Assembly: GCA_910574475.1 (NCBI GenBank) | Contig: CAJTAT010000004.1 | Location: 62,001 to 126,000, forward strand | Length of the DNA stretch: 64,000 bases | Direction of reading: 5' to 3' | From: Clostridia bacterium | GTDB taxonomy: Bacteria > Bacillota > Clostridia > Lachnospirales > Lachnospiraceae | Translations under genes and position numbers: made by a program | The notes under the pieces: generated by a model | What the model saw: only the letters and a program-made list of their open reading frames with translations | What the model was told of the DNA's origin: nothing | Database searches by the model: none | Shown: positions 32,026 through 40,644 of the stretch, one piece after another | How positions within the stretch are numbered: position 1 is the first letter of the stretch | How the letters are laid out: the number at the start of each line of letters is the position of its first letter

Positions 32026-33204
32026 TTAGTCAAACCACTGGTTTAGTTCATCGATCAAGATAGCCACTGATACCTGCAAATCAAAACTTCCATCTTCTTC
32101 CATATCCAGCAATTCCCGTATTTTATTGATTCGGTAGCGAACTGTATTCCTGTGCAAATGCATTTCCTCTGCCACTTCAACAATGTTTCCATAACTCTTC
32201 ACATACTGCTTTACTGTCTTATAAAGATCTCCGTCATATTCCCTGTCAAATTGTAGAATCTTATAGACAATATCAGAGCTGTATTTCTGTATCCATTCAT
32301 TGTGATAGCAGGGCAGCAAAACCTTATAAATACCTGTATTGTGGTAATGAGTTCTCTGCTTATCAAACAACCGAGAATACTGCTGAGCTGCCAGGCTCTC
32401 CTTCATAGCCAGAAGAAGCTGTTCCGGATCCTCATGAAGTTCTCCAAAGCCAACCCAGTAGTCTTCTACTGGCATGCGTAGCATAGGCTGTAGGTATTCC
32501 TTCCATCTCTGAAATCCCCTTTCGCCCTCAGCCGTATCCTGACCGTACATGACCACAAAACAGCCGCCTTTGTAGTAAAAGATATTCTGCCCCTCCTTAC
32601 TGTCCTCCTTGAGACAATAATAGTTGTGGTAGTCCCGAATCCTTCCCTCCTGCTCCCGAATAAAGCAATAGGCAAACCGATAGAACTGCGTCCTGTTTAC
32701 GAGAATTTTCCGGTTCAACTCTCTCTGCCCTTTCAGATCTAACTCTTCATTCAGAAAAAGTGCTATCTTATGTTCCAACCATTCCAGATTGCTTCTCTCT
32801 TGAATCTTATTTTTTAAAGACATGACAATGTCTTCAAAGTAGGCGTCGTCACGACCGAACATAAAAATGGGCAGTTTGTGCCTGTCCGCATATTCCAAAA
32901 CCTCTTCAGGCAATTTTAGATAGCAGACATTCTTCACAGCCAACGCACTGACTTCATCTTCTCTTAATTCTTTAATGGCAGGCAGAAGTAACTCTGGTTG
33001 ATCCTTTGCAAACAACAGACTGCTAATTACAAAGTCATATTTTCGAAATGTCCACTTTCTTGGCTCCCTGTCATTTTGCATGGCAAATTCATAGTCTAAA
33101 ATTCCAATTCTCTCAACCCTGTTATCCAGTCCCTCTTCTCCTGCAACTAATTGAAAAGCCTGAAACTCTTTCAGCTCCCATACTTCCTTTACTGTAATCC
33201 CCAC
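32026..33204 (-). CDS. PucR-family transcriptional regulator
   Basis: A 392-residue regulator with an N-terminal PucR sensor-like domain (GITVKEVWELKEFQAFQLVA through about residue 125) and a C-terminal PucR-type helix-turn-helix, SYGNIVEVAEEMHLHRNTVR, YRINKIRELLDM. Bacillus PucR controls purine breakdown, but most clostridial family members control local amino-acid or purine catabolic genes. Here it sits upstream of the aldolase-aminotransferase-importer operon on the same strand, separated from it by a terminator. A GTG start follows a GGGTGAT site. It lies 29 bp after the LysR gene. Confidence 0.88.
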   Translation of the reverse strand: MGITVKEVWELKEFQAFQLVAGEEGLDNRVERIGILDYEFAMQNDREPRKWTFRKYDFVISSLLFAKDQPELLLPAIKELREDEVSALAVKNVCYLKLPEEVLEYADRHKLPIFMFGRDDAYFEDIVMSLKNKIQERSNLEWLEHKIALFLNEELDLKGQRELNRKILVNRTQFYRFAYCFIREQEGRIRDYHNYYCLKEDSKEGQNIFYYKGGCFVVMYGQDTAEGERGFQRWKEYLQPMLRMPVEDYWVGFGELHEDPEQLLLAMKESLAAQQYSRLFDKQRTHYHNTGIYKVLLPCYHNEWIQKYSSDIVYKILQFDREYDGDLYKTVKQYVKSYGNIVEVAEEMHLHRNTVRYRINKIRELLDMEEDGSFDLQVSVAILIDELNQWFD

Positions 33205-33233
33205 ACCATCACCCGCTTCTTATGTACCATTTC

Positions 33234-34247
33234 TCAAATTATATATTTTTTGCTGTCTTTATGCAAGTTGCCTTCCGTGGACAAAGGGACACTGACGGTA
33301 TCCTCTCTTGACAGGGGTTGCACGGTTGCCAGAAATTCCTCCATAGCACGACTAAAGTACCTCCCCGCTTTCCAGTAAAAATAAATGTTTCTTGTACAGT
33401 ATTCTTCTGGAAGCTTATAATAAACCACATTCTCGTGGGAGGGAATACTGGAAATCAGTGTATCACTGATGAAAGAAGCCCCCATCCCCGAACAGGTGAC
33501 ATTGTAAGCTGTCATCTGCTGATCCAGCTCAAATACAATTTCCGGGGTTATATGAAATTTACGGAAAATCTCATCGGCTCGCTTCCTTGTATCATTATCC
33601 GGCTTCAACATTATAAACATTACATTCTGAAACTGCTCTATAGGCACAACGGCAACAGTCTCATCAAGAAACTCACCCGTGCAGACAGTTCGCGCTGGAA
33701 TCCGATAGGATTTTAATGTCTGATTAATGGCAAACTGCTTTGGAACTGCCAGAAGCAAATGTTCCTTCCGAAACACACTGCTCCCAAATACAGAATTCTC
33801 CAACTTACAATTATCAATCAACAGATCAATTCTGCCATTTTGTAGCAGCCCTGCCAATTTTGCAGTGCTCTCCTCCACAAGCTCAATTTCCACCTCTGGA
33901 AACTTTTGAGAAAACTTTCCAATCAGTGGCGGCAGTATCCAGGATGAAAAGAGGCTGCTGCCTCCCACCGTCAACCTTCCTGTATGCAGTCCGCACCAAT
34001 CATTTACAAAATCCGAAAATTCCCGCTCTGCAGACATAATTCGCTCAGCTGCCTGAATATACTTTTCCCCACATTCTGTCAGCTTCAACGGACGTACACT
34101 TCTGTCAAAAATAGGATATCCGATTCTCTCCTCCGCTCTTTTTATGGTTGCGCTGAGAGAGGGCTGAGAAACAAAAAGCTTTTTTGCCGCTTCTGAAAAG
34201 CTGCCTTCCGCATAAACTGCATAGACATACTCCATTCCCTGGAACAT
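33234..34247 (-). CDS. LysR-family transcriptional regulator
   Basis: A 337-residue LysR regulator. The start chosen, ATG 34247 (MFQGMEYVYAVYAEG), follows GAGGGAAG; the ATG six codons earlier has no ribosome site. The N-terminal helix-turn-helix reads GSFSEAAKKLFVSQPSLSAT, then the linker helix, and a substrate-binding domain starts near residue 90 (GRLTVGGSSLFSSW). It is divergent from aspA and an obvious candidate regulator of it. A palindrome TATAA-N8-TTATA (34270-34287) lies in the shared region. Confidence 0.88.
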   Translation of the reverse strand: MFQGMEYVYAVYAEGSFSEAAKKLFVSQPSLSATIKRAEERIGYPIFDRSVRPLKLTECGEKYIQAAERIMSAEREFSDFVNDWCGLHTGRLTVGGSSLFSSWILPPLIGKFSQKFPEVEIELVEESTAKLAGLLQNGRIDLLIDNCKLENSVFGSSVFRKEHLLLAVPKQFAINQTLKSYRIPARTVCTGEFLDETVAVVPIEQFQNVMFIMLKPDNDTRKRADEIFRKFHITPEIVFELDQQMTAYNVTCSGMGASFISDTLISSIPSHENVVYYKLPEEYCTRNIYFYWKAGRYFSRAMEEFLATVQPLSREDTVSVPLSTEGNLHKDSKKYII

Positions 34248-34269
34248 GAATTCTTCCCTCGCCATCTAA

Positions 34270-34338
34270 TATAACTTTTAAATTATACTGTCTATATATT
34301 TTTATGTATTTGATTATATTATAACCTCTGACTATAAT
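34270..34338 (+). promoter_or_regulatory. aspA promoter and candidate LysR site
   Basis: TTGATT (34310-34315), a 17-nt spacer and TATAAT (34333-34338) drive aspA. About 25 bp upstream of the -35 is TATAA (34270-34274) and TTATA (34283-34287) with 8 nt between, in the position LysR regulators use. Confidence 0.65.
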
Positions 34339-34375
34339 AACTTCAATATAAATTCACCTGGGAGGTCTTTATTTT

Positions 34376-35818
34376 ATGAAAGAGCAAGAAATATCAGATT
34401 TTCGTATTGAAAAAGATTCAATCGGCACAAAGGATATACCTGAGAACGTCTACTACGGCGTACAGTCTCTGCGGGCCGCTGAGAATTTTCATATTACCGG
34501 TTTAAACATGCACCCTGAAATCATCAACAGCCTTGCCTATATCAAAAAAGCTGCTGCCATTACCAACTGTGAGGTTAACTTGCTGGACAAAACAAGGGCA
34601 GAGGCCATTGTACAGGCCTGTGATGAGATTATTGACGGAAAGTTCCATGATGACTTTATCGTAGATCCTATTCAAGGAGGAGCAGGAACGTCTTTAAACA
34701 TGAACGCAAATGAAGTCATCGCCAACCGGGCCATTGAAATTCTGGGAGGGAAAAAGGGCGACTACAGCATTGTGAACCCGAACGACCACGTTAACTGCGG
34801 CCAATCCACCAATGATGTCTTCCCAACTGCCGGTAAGATGACGTCTCTGCGTCTGCTAAAAAATCTAAAAAGTGAACTGATGCGTCTCCACAAGGCCCTC
34901 TGCAAGAAATCTGAAGAGTTTAATCACATTATCAAAATGGGCCGGACCCAGATGCAGGACGCTGTACCCATTCGTCTCGGCCAGGAATTCAAAGCATACT
35001 CTGTAGCTATCATGCGCGATATCCACCGTATGGAAAAAGCCATGGATGAAATGCGCTCCCTCAATATGGGCGGAACGGCTGTCGGTACAGGTATCAACGC
35101 TGATGAAGCTTATTTGCAGAGAATCGTTCCAAACTTATCTGAAGTGTCTGATATGGATTTTGTACAAGCCTTTGACCTGATTGACGCCACACAGAATCTG
35201 GATTCCTTCGTAGCTGTATCCGGGGCAATCAAGGCATGCGCCGTTACCTTGTCCAAAATTGCCAACGATCTTCGACTGATGTCCTCTGGTCCAAGAGCTG
35301 GATTCAACGAAATCAATCTGCCCGCCAAGCAGAACGGTTCTTCCATCATGCCCGGGAAAGTGAATCCTGTCATCCCTGAGGTTATCAATCAGGTAGCTTT
35401 CAATATCATCGGAAATGACGTCACCATCACCATGGCTTCCGAGGCAGGACAGTTGGAGCTCAACCCTTTCGAGCCCATAATCTTCTACTGTATGTTCCAG
35501 TCCATTGATACACTGGCCTATGCCGTCCATACTTTTGTGGATAACTGCGTATCGGGAATCACTGCCAATGAGGAGAGATGCCGTTATCTTGTAGAGAACA
35601 GCGTGGGAATTATCACAGCTATCTGTCCTCATGTAGGGTACCAAAAGGCCGCTGATATTGCCAAAAAGGCAATTCAAACAGGTGCGTCTGTTCGTTCTCT
35701 GATCCTGGAAGAACAGCTCCTCAATGAAAAAGAGTTGGATGAAATTCTGGATCCTGTCCATATGACCGAACCTGGAATTCCCAGCCGAAAGCTTCTAAAG
35801 CCAAAAACAGTACAATAA
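34376..35818 (+). CDS. aspA: Aspartate ammonia-lyase (aspartase)
   Basis: A 480-residue member of the fumarase/aspartase superfamily that converts aspartate to fumarate and ammonia. FRIEKDSIGTKDIPENVYYG at the start, PIQGGAGTSLNMNANEVIAN near residue 100 and DHVNCGQSTNDVFPTAGKM near residue 140 match aspartase; the signature GSSIMPGKVNPVIPEV at about residues 320-335 carries the catalytic Ser loop. Fumarase C shares the fold; the GGAGTSLNMNAN block and ITANEERCRYLVENSVGI tail favour aspartase. It ends one base before the convergent acetyltransferase stop. With the aminotransferase it can recycle amino groups to ammonia. Confidence 0.92.
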   Translation: MKEQEISDFRIEKDSIGTKDIPENVYYGVQSLRAAENFHITGLNMHPEIINSLAYIKKAAAITNCEVNLLDKTRAEAIVQACDEIIDGKFHDDFIVDPIQGGAGTSLNMNANEVIANRAIEILGGKKGDYSIVNPNDHVNCGQSTNDVFPTAGKMTSLRLLKNLKSELMRLHKALCKKSEEFNHIIKMGRTQMQDAVPIRLGQEFKAYSVAIMRDIHRMEKAMDEMRSLNMGGTAVGTGINADEAYLQRIVPNLSEVSDMDFVQAFDLIDATQNLDSFVAVSGAIKACAVTLSKIANDLRLMSSGPRAGFNEINLPAKQNGSSIMPGKVNPVIPEVINQVAFNIIGNDVTITMASEAGQLELNPFEPIIFYCMFQSIDTLAYAVHTFVDNCVSGITANEERCRYLVENSVGIITAICPHVGYQKAADIAKKAIQTGASVRSLILEEQLLNEKELDEILDPVHMTEPGIPSRKLLKPKTVQ

Positions 35819-36667
35819 TTATTTGAAATTCAACTGATAACGATACATATTTCTCCCATGATATGCAAATGCCCTTTCCCGGCAAAAGCCCAGCTTTTCA
35901 ATCAAGTGCAGGGAGATCAGGTTATCTCTGTCAATATAGGCACTTACGCCCGGAAAGTCAAGTATCTGATTGGCATAGGACAGAACCGCTCGGCAGGCTT
36001 CCTCCGCGTAGCCTCTGCGCCGGTAGCTCCTTCCAATCAGATACCCCATATCTATCTCTGAAAAATTCAGATAATCAGCAAACCCGAATCCGGCCCGGCC
36101 AACCATTTTCTGGCTTTTCTTTTCAATCACAACCCACATTCCAAACTGATACAGCCCATACATATAAGCAATATAGGCTTTGATCTTCTCTTCTTCCTCC
36201 TGCCGTTCCAGAAAGAGTTCCGGCATCGGGCAGGCTGAGTCTCCCTCCTGATAGAGGGCATTTACCTCATCCAGATCATCCAACGTCATCTCCCGGATCA
36301 AAAGGCGCTTGGTCTCAGCAATCTGAACTGGTAGCCCCAGGGCTCTCGTATGAACATTCTGTAAAAATATATGGTCAATCTCCTGAAAGCCTTCCAACAG
36401 AATTCGGCATCCTGACAAATTCTCTTCCGGTATTGTCGGGTTCAGATATCCTACGCAGATCAACCCTAGTTTCAGAGCTGTCTTCTCATCTTGATCTGTC
36501 TCTACCAAACATAGAACTTCTTTCTTATCTGCTTTCAGCATCCATAAAGCCTGTAAGAAATCTTCCTCTTCCCGCTTTCCAATCTCTATCCATGGAAAGC
36601 CTTCTTTTGTCAAATTCTCCTTCAACAGTTCTGTTTTGGAAGCTGCAATTATGAGACCTTTCAGCAT
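35819..36667 (-). CDS. GNAT acetyltransferase with an extra N-terminal domain
   Basis: A 282-residue protein. The C-terminal half (from about residue 120, ETKRLLIREMTLDDLDEVNA) is a GNAT fold with the acetyl-CoA loop in GYLIGRSYRRRGYAEEACRA and NLISLHLIEKLGF near the end, as in RimJ-type enzymes. The first 120 residues (LKGLIIAASKTELLKENLTK, then LVETDQDEKTALKLGLICVG) look like a small alpha/beta domain, possibly a reduced HAD-like fold; that assignment is weak. The ATG at 36667 follows AAGGAG; an upstream in-frame extension is not used. The gene is divergent from ppiB. Confidence 0.75.
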   Translation of the reverse strand: MLKGLIIAASKTELLKENLTKEGFPWIEIGKREEEDFLQALWMLKADKKEVLCLVETDQDEKTALKLGLICVGYLNPTIPEENLSGCRILLEGFQEIDHIFLQNVHTRALGLPVQIAETKRLLIREMTLDDLDEVNALYQEGDSACPMPELFLERQEEEEKIKAYIAYMYGLYQFGMWVVIEKKSQKMVGRAGFGFADYLNFSEIDMGYLIGRSYRRRGYAEEACRAVLSYANQILDFPGVSAYIDRDNLISLHLIEKLGFCRERAFAYHGRNMYRYQLNFK

Positions 36668-36741
36668 TTTTTTATAAACTCCTTTACGAATTCCTCCTTT
36701 TCCGCTAGAATAGTACAAAACGACAAAAGGAGAATGAAAAT

Positions 36742-37263
36742 ATGGAACAGAATCCCATTGTAACCTTTGAGATGGAAAACGGTGATATCATGAAAGCTGA
36801 GCTGTATCCTGAAATTGCTCCCAACACAGTCCATAATTTTATCAGTCTGGTAAACAAGGGCTTTTACAATGGACTAGTCTTTCATCGGGTAATTGAAGGC
36901 TTTATGATCCAGGGCGGCTGTCCTGACGGCAATGGAATGGGTGGCCCCGGCTATACTATTAAGGGCGAATTTTCTCAAAATGGCTTCACCAACCAGTTCG
37001 AACATACACCTGGTGTACTCTCTATGGCAAGAGCTATGCATCCTGATTCCGCAGGCTCTCAATTCTTCATTATGCATAAGACAAGTCCTCATCTGGATGG
37101 AGCTTATGCTGCGTTTGGTAAGATAACTGAGGGTATGGAAATCGTGAATAAGATTGCGGAGACACCCACCGACTACGATGACCGTCCTATGACGCCTCAA
37201 GTCATGAAGTCTGTAACGGTAGAGACCTTTGGTATGGATTTTCCAGAGCCTGAGACCATGTAA
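36742..37263 (+). CDS. ppiB: Cyclophilin-type peptidyl-prolyl isomerase
   Basis: A 173-residue cytosolic cyclophilin that speeds isomerisation of prolyl bonds. There is no signal peptide. The signature is complete: NFISLVNKGFYNGLVFHRVI, then EGFMIQGGCPDGNGMGGPGY, GVLSMARAMHPDSAGSQFFI and HLDGAYAAFGKITEGME. The catalytic Arg is in FHRV and the Phe/Trp pocket residues are in SQFFIM. The ATG follows AAAAGGAG. A 9-bp GC-rich hairpin lies just after it. Confidence 0.95.
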   Translation: MEQNPIVTFEMENGDIMKAELYPEIAPNTVHNFISLVNKGFYNGLVFHRVIEGFMIQGGCPDGNGMGGPGYTIKGEFSQNGFTNQFEHTPGVLSMARAMHPDSAGSQFFIMHKTSPHLDGAYAAFGKITEGMEIVNKIAETPTDYDDRPMTPQVMKSVTVETFGMDFPEPETM

Positions 37264-37284
37264 GACTTGGCGCTGGTATCAAGG

Positions 37285-37307
37285 CTGCGGGAGCCGGTCT
37301 CCCGCAG
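37285..37307. terminator. GC-rich hairpin between ppiB and rarA
   Basis: CTGCGGGAG and CTCCCGCAG make a perfect 9-bp stem with a CCGGT loop between two converging genes. There is no T-run on either strand, so termination would be weak or factor-assisted. Confidence 0.5.
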
Positions 37308-37310
37308 AAC

Positions 37311-38630
37311 TCACAAAATCCCTTTGACTTTCTGTAAATGTTCTTTCAGTTGCTTCTCATAGCCACTGTCTGAGAGTTCATAAAAGACTTCTCCTTCTAT
37401 CTCTGAAGGTAGATACTGTTGATCCACAAAATGATTGGGATAATCATGAGCATATTTGTAGCCTATGCCATGTCCCAGACTCTTTGCCCCCGGATAGTGA
37501 GAATCCTGCAAGTGAGATGGAACACTGGTACGACACTTCTTCACAGACTCCATGGCTTTACTGATAGCCATTACTGCTGAATTACTTTTTGGAGCGCATG
37601 CTACATAGGCCGCTGCCTGTGCCAAAATAATCTGTGCTTCTGGAAACCCTATGCGTTCCACAGCCTGGGCTGCTGACACGGCCACTGTCAATGCCATAGG
37701 ATCTGCATTTCCCACATCCTCAGAGGCACAGATCATAATCCGGCGGGCAATGAATCGCTCATCCTCTCCGGCATAAATCATTTTCGCCAGATAATACACA
37801 GCTGCATCCGGGTCAGAACCACGCATACTTTTGATAAATGCAGAAATTGTGTCATAGTGGTTGTCCCCTGCCTTATCATAGCGGACAACACGCTTCTGAA
37901 TACACTCAGATATCACATCAATAGTCAGATGTATCTTTCCATCTTCTTCCTTTTGGGTAGTCAACACTCCAAGCTCTACCGCATTTAAGGCGGCTCTCGC
38001 ATCCCCACCTGAAATATCTGCCAGAAATTCCTTGGCTTCTTCTGTGATCTCTGCTCCATAGGCTCCCATGCCTCGTTCCACATCATAGACTGCCCTATGG
38101 ATTAAACGCTTAATATCTTCCGGCTCCAGCGCCTTTAGCTTAAAGACTACAGAACGGGAAATCAGAGCGCTATTTACTTCAAAATAAGGGTTTTCTGTAG
38201 TAGCGCCAATCAAAGTCAGAGTGCCATCCTCAACAAAGGGTAGAAGATAATCCTGTTGCCCCTTATGAAAGCGGTGAAGCTCGTCCACAAATAAAATCGT
38301 CTTTTTCCCATACATTCCCAGGTTGTCTTTAGCCTGAGATACCACAGCTTCCATATCCTTCTTGCCTGCCACTGTAGCGTTTAACTGTGTAAAACTAGCC
38401 TGTGTAGTATTAGCAATCACTTTGGCAATGGTAGTCTTACCCGTTCCCGGAGGCCCATAAAAGATTAAGGACCCCAGTTTATCTGCCTTTATAGCCCGGT
38501 AGAGCAGCTTATCTTTCCCCAGAATATGTTGCTGACCCACAATCTCGTCCAGAGTCCGGGGTCGGAGGCGTGAAGCCAGGGGGGCTTCCTGCTTTTGTGT
38601 ATTTTCCCTCATATAGTCAAACAGGTCCAT
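37311..38630 (-). CDS. rarA: Replication-associated recombination protein RarA (MgsA)
   Basis: A 439-residue AAA+ ATPase related to clamp loaders that acts at stalled replication forks. Walker A is IFYGPPGTGKTTIAKVIANT at about residue 55, Walker B lies in TILFVDELHRFHKGQQDYLL near residue 112, sensor 1 in LIGATTENPYFEVNSALISR and sensor 2 in SGGDARAALNAVEL. The C-terminal half is the MgsA domain (SDPDAAVYYLAKMIYAGEDE), with HDYPNHFVDQQYLPSE near the end. Full length. The ATG follows GGGAGAATACAA. The next gene on the same strand, upstream, is the deacetylase 22 bp away. Confidence 0.94.
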   Translation of the reverse strand: MDLFDYMRENTQKQEAPLASRLRPRTLDEIVGQQHILGKDKLLYRAIKADKLGSLIFYGPPGTGKTTIAKVIANTTQASFTQLNATVAGKKDMEAVVSQAKDNLGMYGKKTILFVDELHRFHKGQQDYLLPFVEDGTLTLIGATTENPYFEVNSALISRSVVFKLKALEPEDIKRLIHRAVYDVERGMGAYGAEITEEAKEFLADISGGDARAALNAVELGVLTTQKEEDGKIHLTIDVISECIQKRVVRYDKAGDNHYDTISAFIKSMRGSDPDAAVYYLAKMIYAGEDERFIARRIMICASEDVGNADPMALTVAVSAAQAVERIGFPEAQIILAQAAAYVACAPKSNSAVMAISKAMESVKKCRTSVPSHLQDSHYPGAKSLGHGIGYKYAHDYPNHFVDQQYLPSEIEGEVFYELSDSGYEKQLKEHLQKVKGIL

Positions 38631-38652
38631 TTGTATTCTCCCAGTTCTGAAA

Positions 38653-39384
38653 TTATTCCAAAATCAACTCATCTGCTGTCACAAATTCATACCCTTCTGC
38701 CTGTAAAAGATCGATAATCCGAAGAGCGGCCTTTACAGTGCTGTCATAAGAATCATGCATTAAAATAATATCATTTTCTTCCACATCCGTCACTACTTTT
38801 TGGACAATTTGATCAACATTTCCTGTTGTCCAGTCCAAAGTGTCCACAGACCAAAAAATAGGAATCATCATAACTTCACATTCTAGCTCTTTATCCCAGT
38901 TTCCAAAGGGTGGACGGACGTATTCCACAGGCTGTCCTGTGATTTCTGTGATACTTTCACTCGTATCCAAAATTTCTTTACATGCCTCCTCCTGCTTCAG
39001 TCTCGTAATATCCACATGGTAATACGTGTGATTTCCAATCAGATGCCCTTCCTCCGCGATCCGTTTTACAATGTCTTCCTTCCCCTCTATATTGGTTCCA
39101 AGCAAAAAAAATGTTGCCTTCACATTACGCTCCGCCAGACCATCTAGTAATTTCTCAGTATAGATTTTGTGTGGACCATCGTCAAATGTAAGTGCAATCT
39201 TTTTCGGTTCCTGCTTCTGTATCTCCTTCTTCTCTGATACATCTGATAATACATCAATACTGTTGTCATCTTCGGCTTGCCTTCCACGTATACTGGCCGC
39301 CATTCCAACCATCGCAAGTCCCAAAATTCCCACCAGTAATCCTCTTTTCCAGGCTGTAATATTCCAATTACTTCCTTTTTCCAC
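38653..39384 (-). CDS. Polysaccharide deacetylase (CE4), membrane anchored
   Basis: A 243-residue NodB-type carbohydrate esterase that removes N-acetyl groups from peptidoglycan or chitin-like sugars outside the cell. One N-terminal membrane segment, WKRGLLVGILGLAMVGMAAS, is followed by a polar linker and then the catalytic domain: ALTFDDGPHKIYTEKLL (motif 1), HLIGNHTYYHVD (motif 2, metal His), VEYVRPPFGNWD (motif 3), FWSVDTLDW (motif 4) and DIILMHDSYDST (motif 5). GTG 39384 after ATGGAGC is preferred to a TTG 15 codons earlier that has no ribosome site. It lies 22 bp upstream of rarA. Confidence 0.88.
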   Translation of the reverse strand: MEKGSNWNITAWKRGLLVGILGLAMVGMAASIRGRQAEDDNSIDVLSDVSEKKEIQKQEPKKIALTFDDGPHKIYTEKLLDGLAERNVKATFFLLGTNIEGKEDIVKRIAEEGHLIGNHTYYHVDITRLKQEEACKEILDTSESITEITGQPVEYVRPPFGNWDKELECEVMMIPIFWSVDTLDWTTGNVDQIVQKVVTDVEENDIILMHDSYDSTVKAALRIIDLLQAEGYEFVTADELILE

Positions 39385-39466
39385 CTTAAAGGCTCCATCT
39401 ATTTTATATCTTTCTCCTATTATATGCAAATGAGAATATGCTTTAGCACATTCTCATCTAAACTTA

Positions 39467-39919
39467 CTATTCTTCTGCCTTTTCCTCTGCCTCTTCTTCC
39501 TCCTCCGTGATCCCCTCAAACTCTGGACGGAATTTCCGCTTCATCTGAGAAGCAAAGAAATAAATCAAAAGGGGGAGCAAAATATCACGGTTCGTATCTG
39601 ACCCCATACCTATAATCCAATACAGCAGCGCACCTACACCAACCACATCAGCCACCATCATTTTCATAAAGCCTGTCCGCTGGCCAATGGTCATATCGTT
39701 TAACATTCCCAGGCGGTAGGGTTCTACCACATCTGCCAGAAAGGTGTAGGAAATCACGAAAATGCTCAACAAGATCTGAAAGACCAGCATATTTACATCT
39801 TTTGTTATAAAGGTGTATGCTACATAGAGCAAAACGATGACTGTAATTCCAATCATCACTTTGATAGTCAGGCCCTGGACTTGCTTTTTGCGAGTTTCGT
39901 CTATCGTTGATTTTTCCAT
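39467..39919 (-). CDS. Conserved hypothetical membrane protein
   Basis: I do not recognise the family. The 150-residue protein has a short cytosolic N terminus, then four hydrophobic segments: VMIGITVIVLLYVAYTFI, MLVFQILLSIFVISYTFL, MVADVVGVGALLYWIIGM and ILLPLLIYFFASQ. It ends in a very acidic tail, GITEEEEEAEEKAEE. The ATG follows AAAGGAG. The promoter is probably TTGCAA-N17-TAAACT (39984-39956, minus strand). The next gene downstream, the deacetylase, is 82 bp away, with a short hairpin (GAGAAT and ATTCTC, about 39431-39455) between. Confidence 0.7.
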   Translation of the reverse strand: MEKSTIDETRKKQVQGLTIKVMIGITVIVLLYVAYTFITKDVNMLVFQILLSIFVISYTFLADVVEPYRLGMLNDMTIGQRTGFMKMMVADVVGVGALLYWIIGMGSDTNRDILLPLLIYFFASQMKRKFRPEFEGITEEEEEAEEKAEE

Positions 39920-40103
39920 GTTCTTCTCCTTTAATCTCTCTGTGAACCTAATGTTAGTTTACCAGAAATAAAATGTACTTGCAACACCGCGCAAGCCGGA
40001 ATAGGCGTGGATTTATGAAAATTTATTTTTCCTACCCACCACGGACAGCCTTCTATTTCAAATAGATTTTCTATCATGTATGGAGGCAACTATATCACCT
40101 CTT

Positions 40104-40628
40104 TTATACTACTAAAAATTCATTTTCCTGCTCAATATACTTGCAGAACACAAAAATACCGCATATTATTTCTGGAGCAAAATCGTTCATAACTTCTATG
40201 TTCCAACCACCGACTAATCCCCGGTGGAAAATTTGAATAACTGCTTTGCTAAACTTATCGGATAATAAATAATTTTGGTCGTTCTGCATTACTAGCAAAT
40301 ATTCGTTATTATCATATACAACTTTTGCATGGTCTACTCTCGGTATACGGCATAAAGGCCAACCAACTACAGTTGGGTCATCCCACTCTGCATAGTCTGG
40401 ATTTGCGACTGCACATGTATTACCACTACCGTCAAACAAGATATATTGACGGTAACGGACATTCCCCGTTTCATTTGGTGGAACTTCTAAGTTTGCTATA
40501 TCCGTACGCATAAGTATCGAACCGCTTGCAGAATATATCTTTTTTTCCGAACCTATAAAGGCACCTTTTATTCGGGCTGACACTATATCATTGAAGTATA
40601 AAGTTCCTGCTTTCATTATGTACTTCAT
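40104..40628 (-). CDS. Hypothetical protein, possible Tubby/LURP-one-like fold
   Basis: A 174-residue protein following the chromate-transporter pair by 16 bp. It starts at ATG 40628 (MKYIMKAGTLYFND), 7 bases after GAGGAGG; the in-frame ATG eight codons upstream sits in the transporter gene. Its pattern of short strands, YRQYILFDGSGNTCAVANPD, NEYLLVMQNDQNYLLSD and KAVIQIFHRGLVGGWNIE, recalls the Tubby C-terminal/LURP-one barrel (for example scramblase-like proteins), but this is an impression only. The C terminus IICGIFVFCKYIEQENEF is well ordered and Cys-containing. No signal peptide. A role with the transporters is suggested only by position. Confidence 0.5.
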   Translation of the reverse strand: MKYIMKAGTLYFNDIVSARIKGAFIGSEKKIYSASGSILMRTDIANLEVPPNETGNVRYRQYILFDGSGNTCAVANPDYAEWDDPTVVGWPLCRIPRVDHAKVVYDNNEYLLVMQNDQNYLLSDKFSKAVIQIFHRGLVGGWNIEVMNDFAPEIICGIFVFCKYIEQENEFLVV

Positions 40629-40644
40629 GTTATGCCTCCTCGTA

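Noticed and set aside
35135-35761. 208-codon minus-strand open frame
   Set aside because: Antisense to aspA, which matches its family along its whole length.
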